Program-made: the position numbers and the translations under genes
NCBI GenBank assembly: GCA_031216915.1
Contig: CM062289.1
Span: 387,044,674-387,108,673 of the forward strand
Length of the DNA: 64,000 nt
DNA from: Pictodentalium vernedei
Taxonomy: Eukaryota; Mollusca; Scaphopoda; Dentaliida; Dentaliidae
Direction: 5' to 3'
The notes under the pieces: model-generated
Told to the model about the DNA's origin: nothing
Seen by the model: the letters and a program-made list of their open reading frames with translations, nothing else
Databases searched by the model: none
In this document: positions 40,548-52,253 of the stretch, piece by piece
Layout: every line of letters starts with the position of its first letter
How positions within the stretch are numbered: position 1 is the first letter of the stretch

Positions 40548-42730
40548 ACAAGAGGCCCCCTGGGCCTAAGAGCACTCACCTGACACTGACAACTATCAAC
40601 TGAGGATCCTGATTTGAACAACTTGCTTGCATCTGCCCCATTAAGAAAACCACATACCAAATTTCAAAACATTCTTACCGGTGGATATGAAAAAAATTAT
40701 TTTTTTAAAAAAATATTCCTCATATTGAACTAAGTTATAATTTGGGCTCACATAGGGAGCCCAAATATGAACCCAAGGACTTGGCTTGAACAAACTTGAA
40801 TCCCACCTCCTTAAGGATGCTGTATTCCAAACATCAAAAGATTCTGACTACTGGATCTGAAGGAAAATATTTTTAAAAAATATTCCTCGTGTTAAACTAA
40901 GTTATAATTTGGGCACCCATAGAGACCCAGGGACTTGGCTTTAACAAATTTGAATCTCACCTCCCTAACGATACAGTATACCAAATAATATTTCTTTATA
41001 ATATTTACATGCTTTCACCAATTATAATTAGACATACTGAGCCGTACAAAGGTGACCTTAAAAAGGAATAAATAAATATGTGTTTTCACTGAGAAATAAT
41101 GGATAAATAGAAAAACTTTAAATAAATCCAAAAATTTTAGAATATAATATCATTGAATAACTGAGTTGTGTCCAATAACACAAGTTTTTTTGTTTTATTT
41201 TTATTGTCCATGTTTTCAACAATTTATAAAACCATTGGGATATGTGGCCATTGTTACATAAATAGGTTGTATTGTGACAAGTTAATTGATAATTAAGTCT
41301 ACTGTCTGCTTTCAATGCATAAATCTCAAACAAGGTGTTGGGTGGTATATAAATAATATCAGGGATTATTAAGTCTTTAATATCGATATGAGGTGTGAAT
41401 TTGTTGTCTGGAGTCCATGGGCTTGAACTGTGAAAACCTTTTATTCAGTATATGGTTCTTTAATTCCAAAATCTAGAAAGTATTCAAAAAGTATTCAAAA
41501 TGTATTCATGAATACAGCTCAAATTTTAATGTATTTGAATACGAATATGAATACATGTATTCATAACATTCAGTGAATACTGAATACATGTGAATACTTG
41601 ATAAACTGTATTCGAATACGACTGAATAGGAATACTGAATATGAATACCCCAACCCTGCCAAATATAAAAAAATTCTTACTGGTGGATGTGAAGTAGATG
41701 TTTAAAGTAAATTCCTCATATTGAACTAAGTTATAATTCGGGTTCCCACAGAGAGCCTAAATATGAACCCAGAGACTTGGCTTGAACAAAGAACCCAGAG
41801 ACTTGGCTTGAACAAACTTGAATCTCGCCTCCCTAAGGATGTTGCATACCAAATATCAAAAGATTCTGATTGGTGGATCTGAAGAAGATTTTTAAAGAAT
41901 ATTCTTCCTCCTGCACTAATTTGAACATTTGGGCTCCCATAGAGAGTCCAAATATGGACCCAGGGATTTGATTTCAACAAACATGTGAAACAATCTTCCA
42001 AAGATGTTATATTTGAAATCTGAAAGCTTTTAGAGGAGTGGTTTGGTAGAAGAAGAGTCTTAAATGTTTTCCCCCTTACCCACAGTGTTAAAGAATGCCG
42101 ACTCCGCGCATTTTTTCAGTCCCGAAAAAGTACCCTATGATAAAACCAATAGCAATTTTTTTGGACCATTCCATTCTGTTGGTCCTAAGGAAGCTTCACA
42201 CCAAATAAGATTTCTCAGTGCGGTGTAGTTTTGGAGATATGGGTATTTTAAATTTTTTCCTATTTTTAGCTCCTGTGGTTCCCACAGGGCATTTTGAAAA
42301 ACACTGTTGGCATAAATCAAGTACTTATGACCCATTAATACTTCATATCAAATTTGGTTCAAATCAGCCTCTCGGTTTGGAAAATAGAAATTTTGGGCGG
42401 GGCAAAAATTCTTGCCCCTCCCATAACAACAACAAATATTGCCCCTAGAACTTCTCTTCAACAAATTTGAGTCTACACCTCAAAAGGAAACTGTATACCG
42501 CATATCAAGTCTCTGGCATTTTGGCCACACCCCCTCCTCAATATGAGCAGAAACCCAATTTGAAGAAAACCCCAAATGCCCCTATATAACCACACCACTA
42601 CTCATGTGAAATTTCCTTAAAATGTGGCCAGTGGTTTGGGAGAAAAAGACCCAAACACCACCTTCACGCTGTACGATGGACGAAAAGTGATCAGAATAGT
42701 TCACCCTTAATTTCCATCAGGTGAGCTAAA
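40548..42730 (+). mobile_element. HINE-3a, long Helentron-like element with 170-bp satellite
   Basis: The 5' end has the mini-palindrome AGGCCCCCTGGGCCT and then CACTCACCTGAC. The 3' end has CATCAGGTGAGCTAAAAA, so GTCAGGTGAGC-type subterminal inverted repeats face each other. The core is built of about 170-bp units (TTATAATTTGGGCTCCCATA ... GATTCTGACTGGTGGATCTG), then a unique 3' block (42080-42690) shared with HINE-3b. A foreign GTATTC-rich insert splits it at about 41330-41660. No replication protein gene is present. Confidence 0.7.
41460..41650. repeat. GTATTC/GAATAC-rich insert in HINE-3a
   Basis: Reiterated GTATTCA and TGAATAC words, in both orientations, fill 190 bp and end in GAATACCCCAACCCTGCC, which looks like a hAT-type terminus. 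The opposite end and target duplication were not resolved. Confidence 0.55.
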
Positions 42731-42985
42731 AAGGCCATAATGGGCAGAAAAGTCAAATGTGCTGCATACATGAGTAGAAAACGCAAGGGGTGGAAAGCAA
42801 TGAGGCCAGGGTAGCAAAACAAGTATGAGTCTACATTAAGCAATCCATCTCCATAGGATACATTGTCAATCCTTGAGCCCCTCAGGAGTGACAAGAATAG
42901 TCTGAGCATTATGCCTTTTCTTTAGTTGATCATAATGTAAAATGTTCAGCTCCTCTATGAAGCCCCTTGATACAACCTATGTGGA

Positions 42986-44531
42986 TTATCTTAGTTACAC
43001 ACCTCTAAAGGATACTGAATACAAGATCTCTAACTCTTCAGCTACAGCTACCATAGGGAGCCCAAATATTAATCCAGGGAACCAATTTGAACATAATTGA
43101 ATTTGACTCCCATAGAGATGTTGTATACTAAATATGAAAGCGTTCTGACTAGTGGTTCTGAAGAAGAAGATTTTCAAAGAAATTTCCTCATATTGCACCA
43201 AGTTAAAATTTAGGCTACCATAGCATTCCCAAATATTAACCTATGGACAAGATTTGAACAAACTTGAATCTGCCCCCCCCCCCCCCCCCCCCCCCTCCCA
43301 AGAGATGTTGTATACCAAATATGAAAGCATTCCGACTGGTGGATCTGAAAAAGATTTTTAAGGAAATTTCCTCATATTGCACTAAGTTACAATTTGGGCT
43401 ATCATAGCGAGCCTAAATATATACCTAAGGACCCAATTTGAACAAATTTGAATCTGACCCCCCTAGAGATGTTGTACACCAGATATGAAAGCATTCTGAC
43501 TGGTGGATCTGAAGATGAAGATTTTAAAAAATGATCCCCCATATTGCACAAGTTAAAATTTGGGCTTCCAAAGTCCAAATATTAACCTAGGGACTTGGTT
43601 TGAACAATCTTGAATTTGACCCTCATAACAATGATGTATACCAAACATTAAAAGATTCTGACTGGTGGTTCTGAAGAAGAAGATTTTTAAAGAATATTCC
43701 CCTTATTGCCCTAAGTTAAAAATTTGGGCTCCAGTATTGAGCCCAAATATGAACCAATGGGCTTCATTTTAACACACATGTATCTGACCACCATATGGAT
43801 GCTGTAAACCAAATATCAAAAGATTCTGACCATTCGTTTTGGAGAAAAGATTTTTAAAAATTTTTAAAAATATGCTCAGCATTTTTTCGATGCCTTCTGC
43901 AGAACACCCTAACATAACCGATGGCAATTTTTTTTACCACTCCATTCTGCTGGTCCTAAGGAAGCTTCACTCCAAATAACAGCTCTCTGTTCCGAGTGGT
44001 TTGGGAAATATGGGCGTTTGAAGATATTTCTATTTTTAGTTCCTGGGGTTCCCACGAGGCATTTTGAAAAACATTTTTGGCATAAATCAAGTACTTATGA
44101 CCCACTAATATATTAAGTCAAATTTGGTTCAAATCAGCCTCTCGCTTTGGAAAATAGAAATTTTGGGAGGGGCAAAAATTTTTGCCCCTCCTTTAATGAC
44201 GGCAAATATTGCCCCTCGAACTTATCTTGAACAAACTTGAGTCAAAACCTCAAAAGGAAGCTGTACACCAAATATCAAGTCCCTGCTACTGCCGGTTCAC
44301 GAGAATTTTTTTTTTTTAAATGGAGTATTTTGGCCCCACCCCCTCCTCAATATGAGCAGAAACCCAATTTGAAGAAAAACCCAAATGCCCCTATATAACT
44401 ATTGCTCATGTGAAATTTCATTAAAATGTGGCCAGTGGTTTGGGAGAAAAAGGCCCAAACACCACCTTCACGACGGACAAACAGTGATCAAAATAGCTCA
44501 CCCTGACTTTCAGTCAGGTGAGCTAAAAAAA
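42986..44531 (+). mobile_element. HINE-3b, second Helentron-like copy
   Basis: It carries the same 170-bp units (CATTCTGACTGGTGGATCTG, CCTCATATTGCACTAAGTTA), a C-run at 43272, and the 3' block from about 43880 that matches 42090-42690. It ends with the hairpin AGCTCACCCTGACTTTCAGT / CAGGTGAGCT and AAAAAAA. The 5' palindrome is absent, so it is 5' truncated or fused to HINE-3a in tandem. Confidence 0.7.
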
Positions 44532-44757
44532 ATGCAGGCAGTGTTGGCCTTTTCCCCAAATGCTGTCCAGTCACTGTATCATCAAATCTTGTAAATGCCT
44601 GGCATTTTTCTTGGATATCTGAAGCACATTTGGCCACAAGTTCTCTTGAATATTTTATTATCGGTTCTAGTTCGAATACAGTAGCAGACTTCCAAGGAAC
44701 CATTGGTGCCTACTGTCAACTTTTTGAGTTCATTGCATATATTTTTCGTGTTCAAAT

Positions 44758-44966
44758 AAGGAACGATCATTTGTTTCTGTCTATTTCTTGAGTTATGAAC
44801 CCCCCAAAACAAAGGCCAAACAAAGTGTAAATGGGCTTAGCCCATTTACACTATGTTTGGCCTTTGTTTTTTGGTAAGCCAATTTATACTATGTTATACT
44901 ATGTTTAGCCTTTGTTTTTTGAGATTCATAACTCTAGAAATAGAAAGAAACAAACGATAATTCCTT
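44758..44966. repeat. Foldback element with partly repeated right arm
   Basis: AAGGAACGATCATTTGTTTC at the left mirrors GAAACAAACGATAATTCCTT at the right. The centre AGTGTAAATGGGCTTAGCCC folds on CCATTTACACT. The right arm has a duplicated TATACTATGTT and a second TAGCCTTTGTTTTTTGAGAT. Confidence 0.8.
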
Positions 44967-45735
44967 ATAATTAAACCTGAGGGGCAATAAATTTAAACAC
45001 TCTCTACTTTGTGGAGTCAAAATAAAAACTGGGTTGCATCATGCTTCCTAGTGATAACTGAATAAAAAGTTTTCAAAAATTCTGTTTGAAATAATGATAC
45101 ATTTCACCGAAACATGTTCTTGTCCTTAAAATTTTTATTGACCAATGAATTGCGGTAGTTAAAAGGAATGTCACAGGCCACGTCCAGACAAAACTGCAAT
45201 CTCCTTTTCCATTTGACGGGAGGGTGCTGTCATTCAAAGCAACACTGAGTTAAATTTAATTCTGATTTTGACTATTTCTTGGGAAATTGAAAATTTATTT
45301 GAAATTAATTATAACATCACAACCTTCATTATGATGTATAATTTGCGTATATTTAATTGGAATTTTTGGAATACCCGAGGTGAGAATTTCAAAATAAACA
45401 AATTTCTCTTACTTATATAGCACCTTAAATAACTTGTGTGTGTTCGATGCAGCACCCAGTCAGAAATAAACAAAATAAAACTCTTATCCCAAAGAATCAT
45501 TTGGGGAACGTTTTCTGGAGGGACGATTTTGGTCAAATTGAGAGACAGAGCTTAAAATTCATGTGCGAATCTGAATCGATTCGAGCAAATGATTCTCGCA
45601 AGGAAAACAATGAGAATCAACTTTGATTCGTGCAAAATGTTCTTTTGATTTTTGTTGTAGATTCTAAAAGAGGCTACAAAAAACCAGGAGCATGCTCTGT
45701 CTTTGCCCCCTCATAAGGTAACAAAACTTGACTTA
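44967..45735. other. No gene recognised
   Basis: It includes GCGAATCTGAATCGATTCGA and GATTCTCGC words (about 45565-45605), echoed in inverted form near 46040-46085 (GCGAGAATCG, GATTCTCGCG). These may be the ends of a worn foldback element around 45560-46090. Confidence 0.4.
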
Positions 45736-45807
45736 GCAGTGGTGTGTAGTGAAGTCTTGACTGCCTACATGTATAAAGGCAGCCAAGACTTCACTAGACA
45801 CCACTGC
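45736..45807. repeat. Foldback, 30-bp arms
   Basis: GCAGTGGTGTGTAGTGAAGT continues CTTGACTGCC and pairs with GGCAGCCAAGACTTCACTAG then ACACCACTGC. The loop is TACATGTATAAA. The stem resembles the one inside 39409-39661. Confidence 0.85.
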
Positions 45808-47029
45808 CTTGATACTGTAATTTCTATCGGCCAGACCACCAAAAGCCTGTATGATGGAACATGTGTTCTACATGCACATGTATGGGAAACTTGACAAAAT
45901 GGAAACTGGGTCCTCAATGGGTAAACTCTCTGAAAAAAAATATGACATTTCCCTTTCACTATGGCATATGTACATGTCTCACTCACAAGGGTATAACAGT
46001 ATGCTCAAATTAAAAATATTTAAGAACTGAAAATTGATTCTTGCAACAGGAGCATGCGAGAATCGAAACTGATTCTCGCGAATCTAGACAAATTTTAAGG
46101 CCTGCTAGAGGCCAGTCCAGGTTAAATTAGCGGTTGGTTTGTGTCAAATTGCCAGAGGAGGGTTTGGCTGTAATTCTTGCGGGTGGCAGTAATTTCATAC
46201 CAAAAACGATTTCATACCCAGAATTTGAGTAATTTTGTATCCATTTTACTGTGAGATTTCATAACCCAAAACTATTTTGTACCCTCCTAAAAACAAAATA
46301 TTATTGATGCTATTTATTTTTACAAATAAAATTTCCAATTTGGAGTAAAATCAGGTTAGACAACATTATATTTAAACAACATTTACTGGATTAATGTAGA
46401 TAGGGATCCGTCAGTAAAAGAAATTTCACTGCATGAATAATGAATAATAATTGGCATGCTGTGTGTGTTATACTGTTGAGAAAAGATAGAGGATGAAAAA
46501 ATGAGAAATCAGCAACAAATTTTTCAGCCTGTGGGGTGTTTACGAACACCAGAAAATATCAACCAGCCAGGTTCTTCGAGAGGCATCACACTTAAATGGA
46601 CCACGGATATAGAATGAGCAACAGATGGTAAATAGTACACAGCCAAACTAATCATAAACGGTTCTCTTAAACACCGGAATGACATAAAAAATATAACATT
46701 TTAGTGTAAGAAATGTGATTTAAAACATACCAGGGCCGAGATCCTAATGATAAACAACCATTTTTTACAAAATTTGTTTTTCTAAACGGACTGCAAAGTC
46801 GATGGGTATAGATACTCAATGAGAAAGTGTTTGAATACTGCCGTCACTTGATTGGCCATAATTGTATTGAGGTTGATCAGTGGCTGATTGCTAATCCCAT
46901 TGTTTGTGAAAGATACACAATGAGTTAATTATGAGCTGATGGTCCTAAAAGGGAAAGTAAATATTTTACAGTGGAGGAATCCATATTCACTGATTATGAT
47001 TCAAGTTTGATTTCACTATTGATTATTTT
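45808..47029. other. No gene recognised
   Basis: Mixed AT-rich sequence. Short frames lack motifs. Confidence 0.4.
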
Positions 47030-47278
47030 TTAACCCTTTACCTAACATGAAAAGACGACACTTGCAAATAAAATTCTTGAATAACTAATTTTTTTCATTT
47101 TTTGTGTCAAAAACATAGCTTATGACCCCTCATTGGAACGAGCTAATTGAGCTCATTCCAATGAGGGGTCATAAGTTATGTTTTTGAGACAAAAAATGAA
47201 AAAAAAAATGAAAATTGAGTGGTGATTTTTGTGAACAGAGCTGGCCGGTTTTGGCTGTTACATTGGGTAAAGAGATAA
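47030..47278. mobile_element. T1 foldback MITE, copy G
   Basis: The left end TTAACCCTTTACCTAACATG is intact. The right end GGGTAAAGAGATAA has drifted. The core is ATTGGAACGAGCTAATTGAG / CTCATTCCAAT. Confidence 0.88.
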
Positions 47279-47304
47279 ACAATCTTGAATTTATTTTTCA
47301 CTTC

Positions 47305-49383
47305 TTAACCCTTTACCTAACGTAACGGCCAAAATGGACCAGCGCCATTCACAAAAATCGCCAATTAAATTTTACTATTTTTTTACTTTTTGTCTCAAAA
47401 ACATAGGTTATGACCCCTCTTTGGAACGAGCTCATTCCAATGAGGGGACATAACCTATGTTTTTGAGACAAAAATGAAAATGAAAGTGTCAATGACACTG
47501 TAGCTCAACTTGTCAAGACAAAGACATGTACACGTATAGTATGTGACACAGCAATGACAAACATCTAGGTAATGACCTGATAACAAAGGTACATATAAAG
47601 TATTGTAACGGTCTGTACATAAATACTGACCGCTGCCTGTAACAAATGTATAGGTAAAGTATTGTAAAGGTGGGTGACAGTCAGATGCTAAACTAGAAAA
47701 AAATCTTTGAGTCCCAGAGTGGGTCTGACTGAACCCCAAAATATTTGTTCTCATAGCACAGTGATAACAAAGGCACCCCAAAACACACTCGTTCCTGTCC
47801 CAAGGTGAAAACAAAAGTACCCAAGAAGTTTTATGAAGATCAGTTCATAAATACGAGCTGTATAGAACTTGTGACAAAAAACTGATTGGACCTAATTTCG
47901 GTACAAAATGGCCACTGGCAGCCATCTTGAATTTTGGACCGTACCCAGAAACACTCATTCTCATCCCAAGGTGATAACAAAGGTACCCAAGAAGTTTTGT
48001 GAAGATCGGTTCATAAATACTGCCTCTACCCTGAGCCGTATTGACATGTGTGCTTACATTGTGTTAGTAGCACTGAATAAATCCAAGTTCATCTAATTTG
48101 CATAATTTGAGCACGAAAAAAAACCCCTTACAATATGTGATGTATTCCATGTTACTAAACATTCATACAAAAATTTATTCAAATCAGAACTTTCATACAG
48201 AAGTTCTGTACAAAAGACTGATTGCACTAATTTTGGTACAAAATGGCTGCTGGTGGCCATCTTGAATTTCGACCACACCCAAAAACACTCACTCTCATCC
48301 CACGGTGATAACAAAGGTACCCAAGAAGTTTCGTAAAGATTGGTTCATAAATATGGCCTCTAGTCTGAGCTGTATAGAAGTTGTGTACAAAAAACTGATT
48401 AGACCTAATTTCGGTACAAAATGGCCACTGGCAGCCATCTTGAATTTTAGACCGCACCCAGAAACACTCGTTCTCATCCCAAGGTGATAACAAAGGTACC
48501 CAAGACATTTTGTGAAGATCAGTTCATAAATACAGACTTTAGCCCGAGCCGTATTGACATGTGTACTTACTGTGTGCAAGTCGCACTGAAAAAATCAAAG
48601 TTCATCTAATTTGCATAATTTCTGCACGAGAAAAAAACCCGTATTATATGTGATGTATCCAAAGATACTAAACATTCACACAAAAAATTATTCAAATCAG
48701 CGCTTTCATATGGAAGTTCGGTGCCAAAATCTGATTGCACCTAATTTTGTTCAAAATGGCTGACATCGGCCATCTTGAATTTCGGACCGGACCCAAAAAC
48801 ACTCGTTCTCGTCCCACGGTGATACCAAAGGTACCCAAGAAGTTTCGTAAAGATCGGTTCATAAATACGGCCTCTAGCCCGAGCCGTATTGGCATTTGCA
48901 CTTACAGTGCTGAAAGTAACCTCAAAAAATATCAAAATTAGTCTAATTTGCACAATTTACGCATGAGAAAAAAACCCGTAATATATGTGATGTATCCCAT
49001 GGTACTCAACACTCCTACAAAAAATTATTCAAATCAGAGCATTCATATGGAAGTTCTGTACAAAAAACAGATTTCTGCATCGTCAGTACAAAATGGCGGC
49101 TGGCAGCCATCTTGAATTTTGGACCGCACCCAAAAACACTTGTTCTCGTCCCACGGTCATAACAAAGGTACCCAAGAAGTTTCGTAAAGATCGGTTCATA
49201 AATACGGCCTCTAGCCCGAGCCGTATCCAATTGTTGACGTACGGACAGACGGACAGATGGACGACGGACAACGGGCCATGACAAAAGCTCAAATTTGGCT
49301 TCGCCAAAGTTGAGCTAAAAATTAGTTATTCAAGAATTTTGTTTGCAACTGTTGTCTACTTTTCATGTCAGGTATGGGGTTAA
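47305..49383. mobile_element. T1 foldback MITE, copy H, split by HINE-2
   Basis: The left half (47305-47480) runs TTAACCCTTTACCTAACGTA to GAGACAAAAATGAAAA. The right half (49319-49383) runs AATTAGTTATTCAAGAATTT to GTCAGGTATGGGGTTAA. Copy F reads straight across this join, which fixes the insertion point of HINE-2. Confidence 0.9.
47481..49318 (+). mobile_element. HINE-2, Helentron-like element with 335-bp satellite
   Basis: The 5' end has TGAA, then the palindrome AGTGTCAATGACACT (47485-47499) and AGCTCAACTT (47502-47511). The 3' end has the hairpin AGCTCAAATTTGGCTTCGCC / AAAGTTGAGCT followed by AAAA. The core has units at about 335-bp spacing marked by CAAAATGGC at about 47904, 48238, 48417, 48752 and 49088, one of them cut to 179 bp. 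Each unit holds GGCAGCCATCTTGAATTTTG, AAAAACACTCGTTCTCGTCC and AAGATCGGTTCATAAATACG. The minus-strand frames across units are repetitive by-products. It is inserted between A and A/T of T1 copy H. Confidence 0.8.
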
Positions 49384-49507
49384 AATTCAAACACAGAACC
49401 GGATGCTTCAATGTAGTTAAGGTATTTATTGATGTCTTGACGTTTCCTACATATGCTTGGAGCAAACGATCATTGTTATCACTTCTTTAAGTTTGATTAC
49501 TGCAAAT

Positions 49508-49600
49508 ATGTCTTCCAAAATGCGAAAGTCAGCAAAATATCCTTGTGGTATTTGTAATTTGGGCTGTGGAATTACATGTAATAGTAATAATTATAAATAG
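49508..49600 (+). CDS. 30-codon frame with half a PHD-like zinc finger
   Basis: ATG followed by KMRKSAKYPCGICNLGCGIT and a stop. The KYPCGIC start resembles the PHD finger of MULE-A (SSYPCGVCNKEC) and of PHD-bearing LINE ORF1 proteins. The rest of the finger is missing. Probably a transposon scrap; a real micro-protein is unlikely. Confidence 0.25.
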   Translation: MSSKMRKSAKYPCGICNLGCGITCNSNNYK

Positions 49601-49649
49601 AATTTATATACATGAAGCGAAATATATCAGTGATAAAAAGTTTCAAGAC

Positions 49650-50990
49650 ACTGAACTTTATCAAAAAAGCATTACGAGGGGTAAATATATACAATATTTG
49701 GGTATTTGAAACATTAGATTAATCAACATCGGGATAATATTTTTAACTAGATAAGATTTTAGCCTTGATTTGAAAACTGGAAGTGATTGGCCCACTCTCA
49801 AAGATTCAGGTAGCATATTGAAAAGTCTTGGAGCATTGTAACTGCTGAAGGAACTCAAGGAACATAACCCATATGAGACTAGGCTATATGAGGTCTGTTC
49901 CAGTAGATTGTGGCATGAGGAGCGAAGTGTGCGTTTCAGCACATATGTTTTGACCAAATCAGATGTAGGAAAGCACTTGGTTTGCTAGCGTTTTGTGTGT
50001 AAACAAAAGAATTTTGAACTCAATTCTAGCTGCTACAGGAAGCCAATGAAGATTTTTTAACCAAGGGGTAATGTGTTCGTTCTTCTTAGAAGTTAGTTCG
50101 TGTCGCAATACATGCAGCTCTATTTTGTATGATAAGCAATCTATTTATCGGCTTGTTGGGGAGCCCACAAAGAAGAACATTGCAATAATCCAGTCCAGAA
50201 GAGATAAGTACATGCATAAGACATTCTGTGGCACTTTTCGTTAAGATTTTCCAGGCTCGACTGATTTTAAGGATATGTAAATTTGCAGACTGCCAGATTT
50301 TTGATACATGAGAAGTCAATGCCAGATGTGTATCAAAGTACACACCCAAGTTTATGATGGTGGTAGGAGGGTTGATAATGGTGTTACCTACTTTAAGGGG
50401 AGGCAAAATGTCTGGTGCTGGTTTGTACCTGGAGGAAAAAAAATAATGAGTTCTGTTTTGTCATCATTTAGTTTAAGTTTGTTCACATAAAGGTTGTGAT
50501 GTCTTCCAAACATTTACTCATAATCTGAAATTTTGAGAGTCATCGGCATAGAAATGGTAGTTGATTCTGTATGAGCAAATGATCTCCCCAAGGGGCTGCA
50601 TAAAAATGTAAAGGAAGGAACCCTGCCACACCCCAAACCTAAGTGGTACCGGTTCTGACTGAACACTCTCAATTGTGACACACTGCTTTCCTTCTGCCAG
50701 GTAAGACTTAGATCACTTCAGGGCGACACCCTTTATACCTAGATCAAAAAGCCTATCAGACAGGATCTTACGATCGAGAGTGTCAAATACAGTTGAAAGA
50801 TCTAAAAGTACTATAGTGACAGCTTTTCTACGATGCAAACTCTCCAGCACATCATTAGTATAGGAAGTTCTGGCTACTCGAGTTGGATACACCGTAGATG
50901 TATCCTTGTATCAGTAGATCTTCTCTCCAAATGGTCTGGTGAAGGGTACAGTTTTTTCTGTCAAAACTGTGCATTTGTGAACAAGAGAAT
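49650..50990 (-). pseudogene. LINE-2: decayed L2/CR1-like reverse transcriptase
   Basis: Read from the right: LLDLSTVFDTLDRKILSDRL (about 50800), the first Asp region; VTIESVQSEPVPLRFGVWQG (about 50680); HFYADDSQ (50530-50555), the catalytic YADD; then VGNTIINPPTTIINLGVYFD, ALISSGLDYCNVLLCGLP-type (LISSGLDYCNVLLCGLPNKP, about 50150); and the C-terminal YNAPRLFNMLPESLRVGQSL with FKSRLKSYL (about 49800-49740). Several stops and frame changes intervene. The 5' part is missing. The C-terminal LPESLR...FKSRLKSYL is typical of L2/CR1-type elements. Confidence 0.82.
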
Positions 50991-51060
50991 ACTGAAAAGG
51001 TAATTTGATTATTCAGCATTTCAAAAATTCTCCACATTAAAAATTACTTATTATTAATTA

Positions 51061-51477
51061 CAGTGGAGCCCACCACTTAATTGGATATCTCTTAACTGAA
51101 TGACCCTGTTAATTGAATATAATTTCCCAACACAAAACCATTTGCCATACCTGCAGCACAAATTTGACCTGACAATTGAATATATTAGTTATAGAGTAAA
51201 CTCCTGTTAAATGAATAAAAAATCTTGTAACCTGCCGAGAAATTACCCTGACTCGTAACAGTTTCCCTTCATTTACAGCTCTATTTGGCCTCAGTACATC
51301 CAATACAGGCATTTATTCTATTATATCTTGTTTGATTATCAAACAAGTTGTAAAGAATAAATGCCAAGTTTATCTCTAGAATACAGGAAAGTGAAACAAT
51401 CCCTGTCAATTGAATACTCCTGTTAATTGAATAATTTTCATTGGCAAAGTGGCTATTCAATTAACAGGGTTCCACTG
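51061..51477. mobile_element. T2 foldback (mariner-like), copy 3, uninterrupted
   Basis: TA, then CAGTGGAGCCCACCACTTAA to AACAGGGTTCCACTG, then TA. This 417-bp copy has no insert and serves as the reference for the empty sites in copies 1 and 2. The core is TATATCTTGTTTGATTATCA / AACAAGTTGTA. Confidence 0.9.
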
Positions 51478-51524
51478 TACTTAATCCTTAATTACTTAAG
51501 TGAAACCATATCGCTTTCTGGTGG

Positions 51525-52040
51525 ATGGCCCAGGGGTTTGAATTCAAAATGCTGAAAGTGTTCATATGTTCTGCTAGGGTCTCTAGATGTGTATACAGGT
51601 TTCAAATTTTTTATTCGGCCACCATGCGGCACCCGTAGCACCACTTTAGTCATTAGAGAATCGGTTTCCAACAAAAGGCTCCTCAAGGTTTTAAATCGAA
51701 ATGCTTAAAGTGTGTTCATATGTTCAGGTAGGGTCTTAGGTAGGATCTGGCCCCATGTGGCTCCTGTCATGCCACTTTTGTTGTTAGACAATTGGTTTGC
51801 AACAAAAGGCTCCTAGAGGTTTTAATACGAAATGTTGAAAGTGTGTTCATATGTTCAGGTAGGGTCTCTAGATTTGAATAAAGGTTTTGGATTCGGCACC
51901 ATGTGGCACCCGTAGCGACACATTTGTCACTAGAGAATCAGTTTCCTGTGAAAGTCTCCTTGGGGGTTTAATTCAAAACATCGAAAGTGTGTTCATATGT
52001 TCAGGTAGAGTCTCCAGATGTGCACAAAGGTTTCAGATTT
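51525..52040. repeat. Tandem repeat, about 3.5 units of 135-155 bp
   Basis: GTGTTCATATGTTC recurs near 51558, 51713, 51848 and 51989, with ACAAAAGGCTCCTNNAGGTT, GGCACCCGTAGC-like and TAGAGAATCGGTTTCC-like blocks between. Probably the core of another satellite-bearing element whose ends are lost. LINE-3 begins 200 bp downstream. Confidence 0.85.
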
Positions 52041-52253
52041 TATATAATACGGTAGCTTTTCATTTCCGTCTGTATCAAGAATTAACCAATAATCAAGAAT
52101 GTAATGCGGGGATATTCTGTAGTGTGCTTTGCACACAAATGATGCCATCTAGTTGTCATTTTGGTCTGTGGTGCTAAATAATGTTGAGGCCTGTCATTCT
52201 GGTTGTTTCACACAGCAAGTTTTAACAACTACACATGACCTATTAAAATCTTA

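Noticed and set aside
47890..49307. Several similar minus-strand frames reading FMNRSLRNFLGTF-like peptides
   Set aside because: They arise from the 335-bp satellite of HINE-2 read in one frame. Positions repeat at the monomer interval, stops are frequent and no domain is present.
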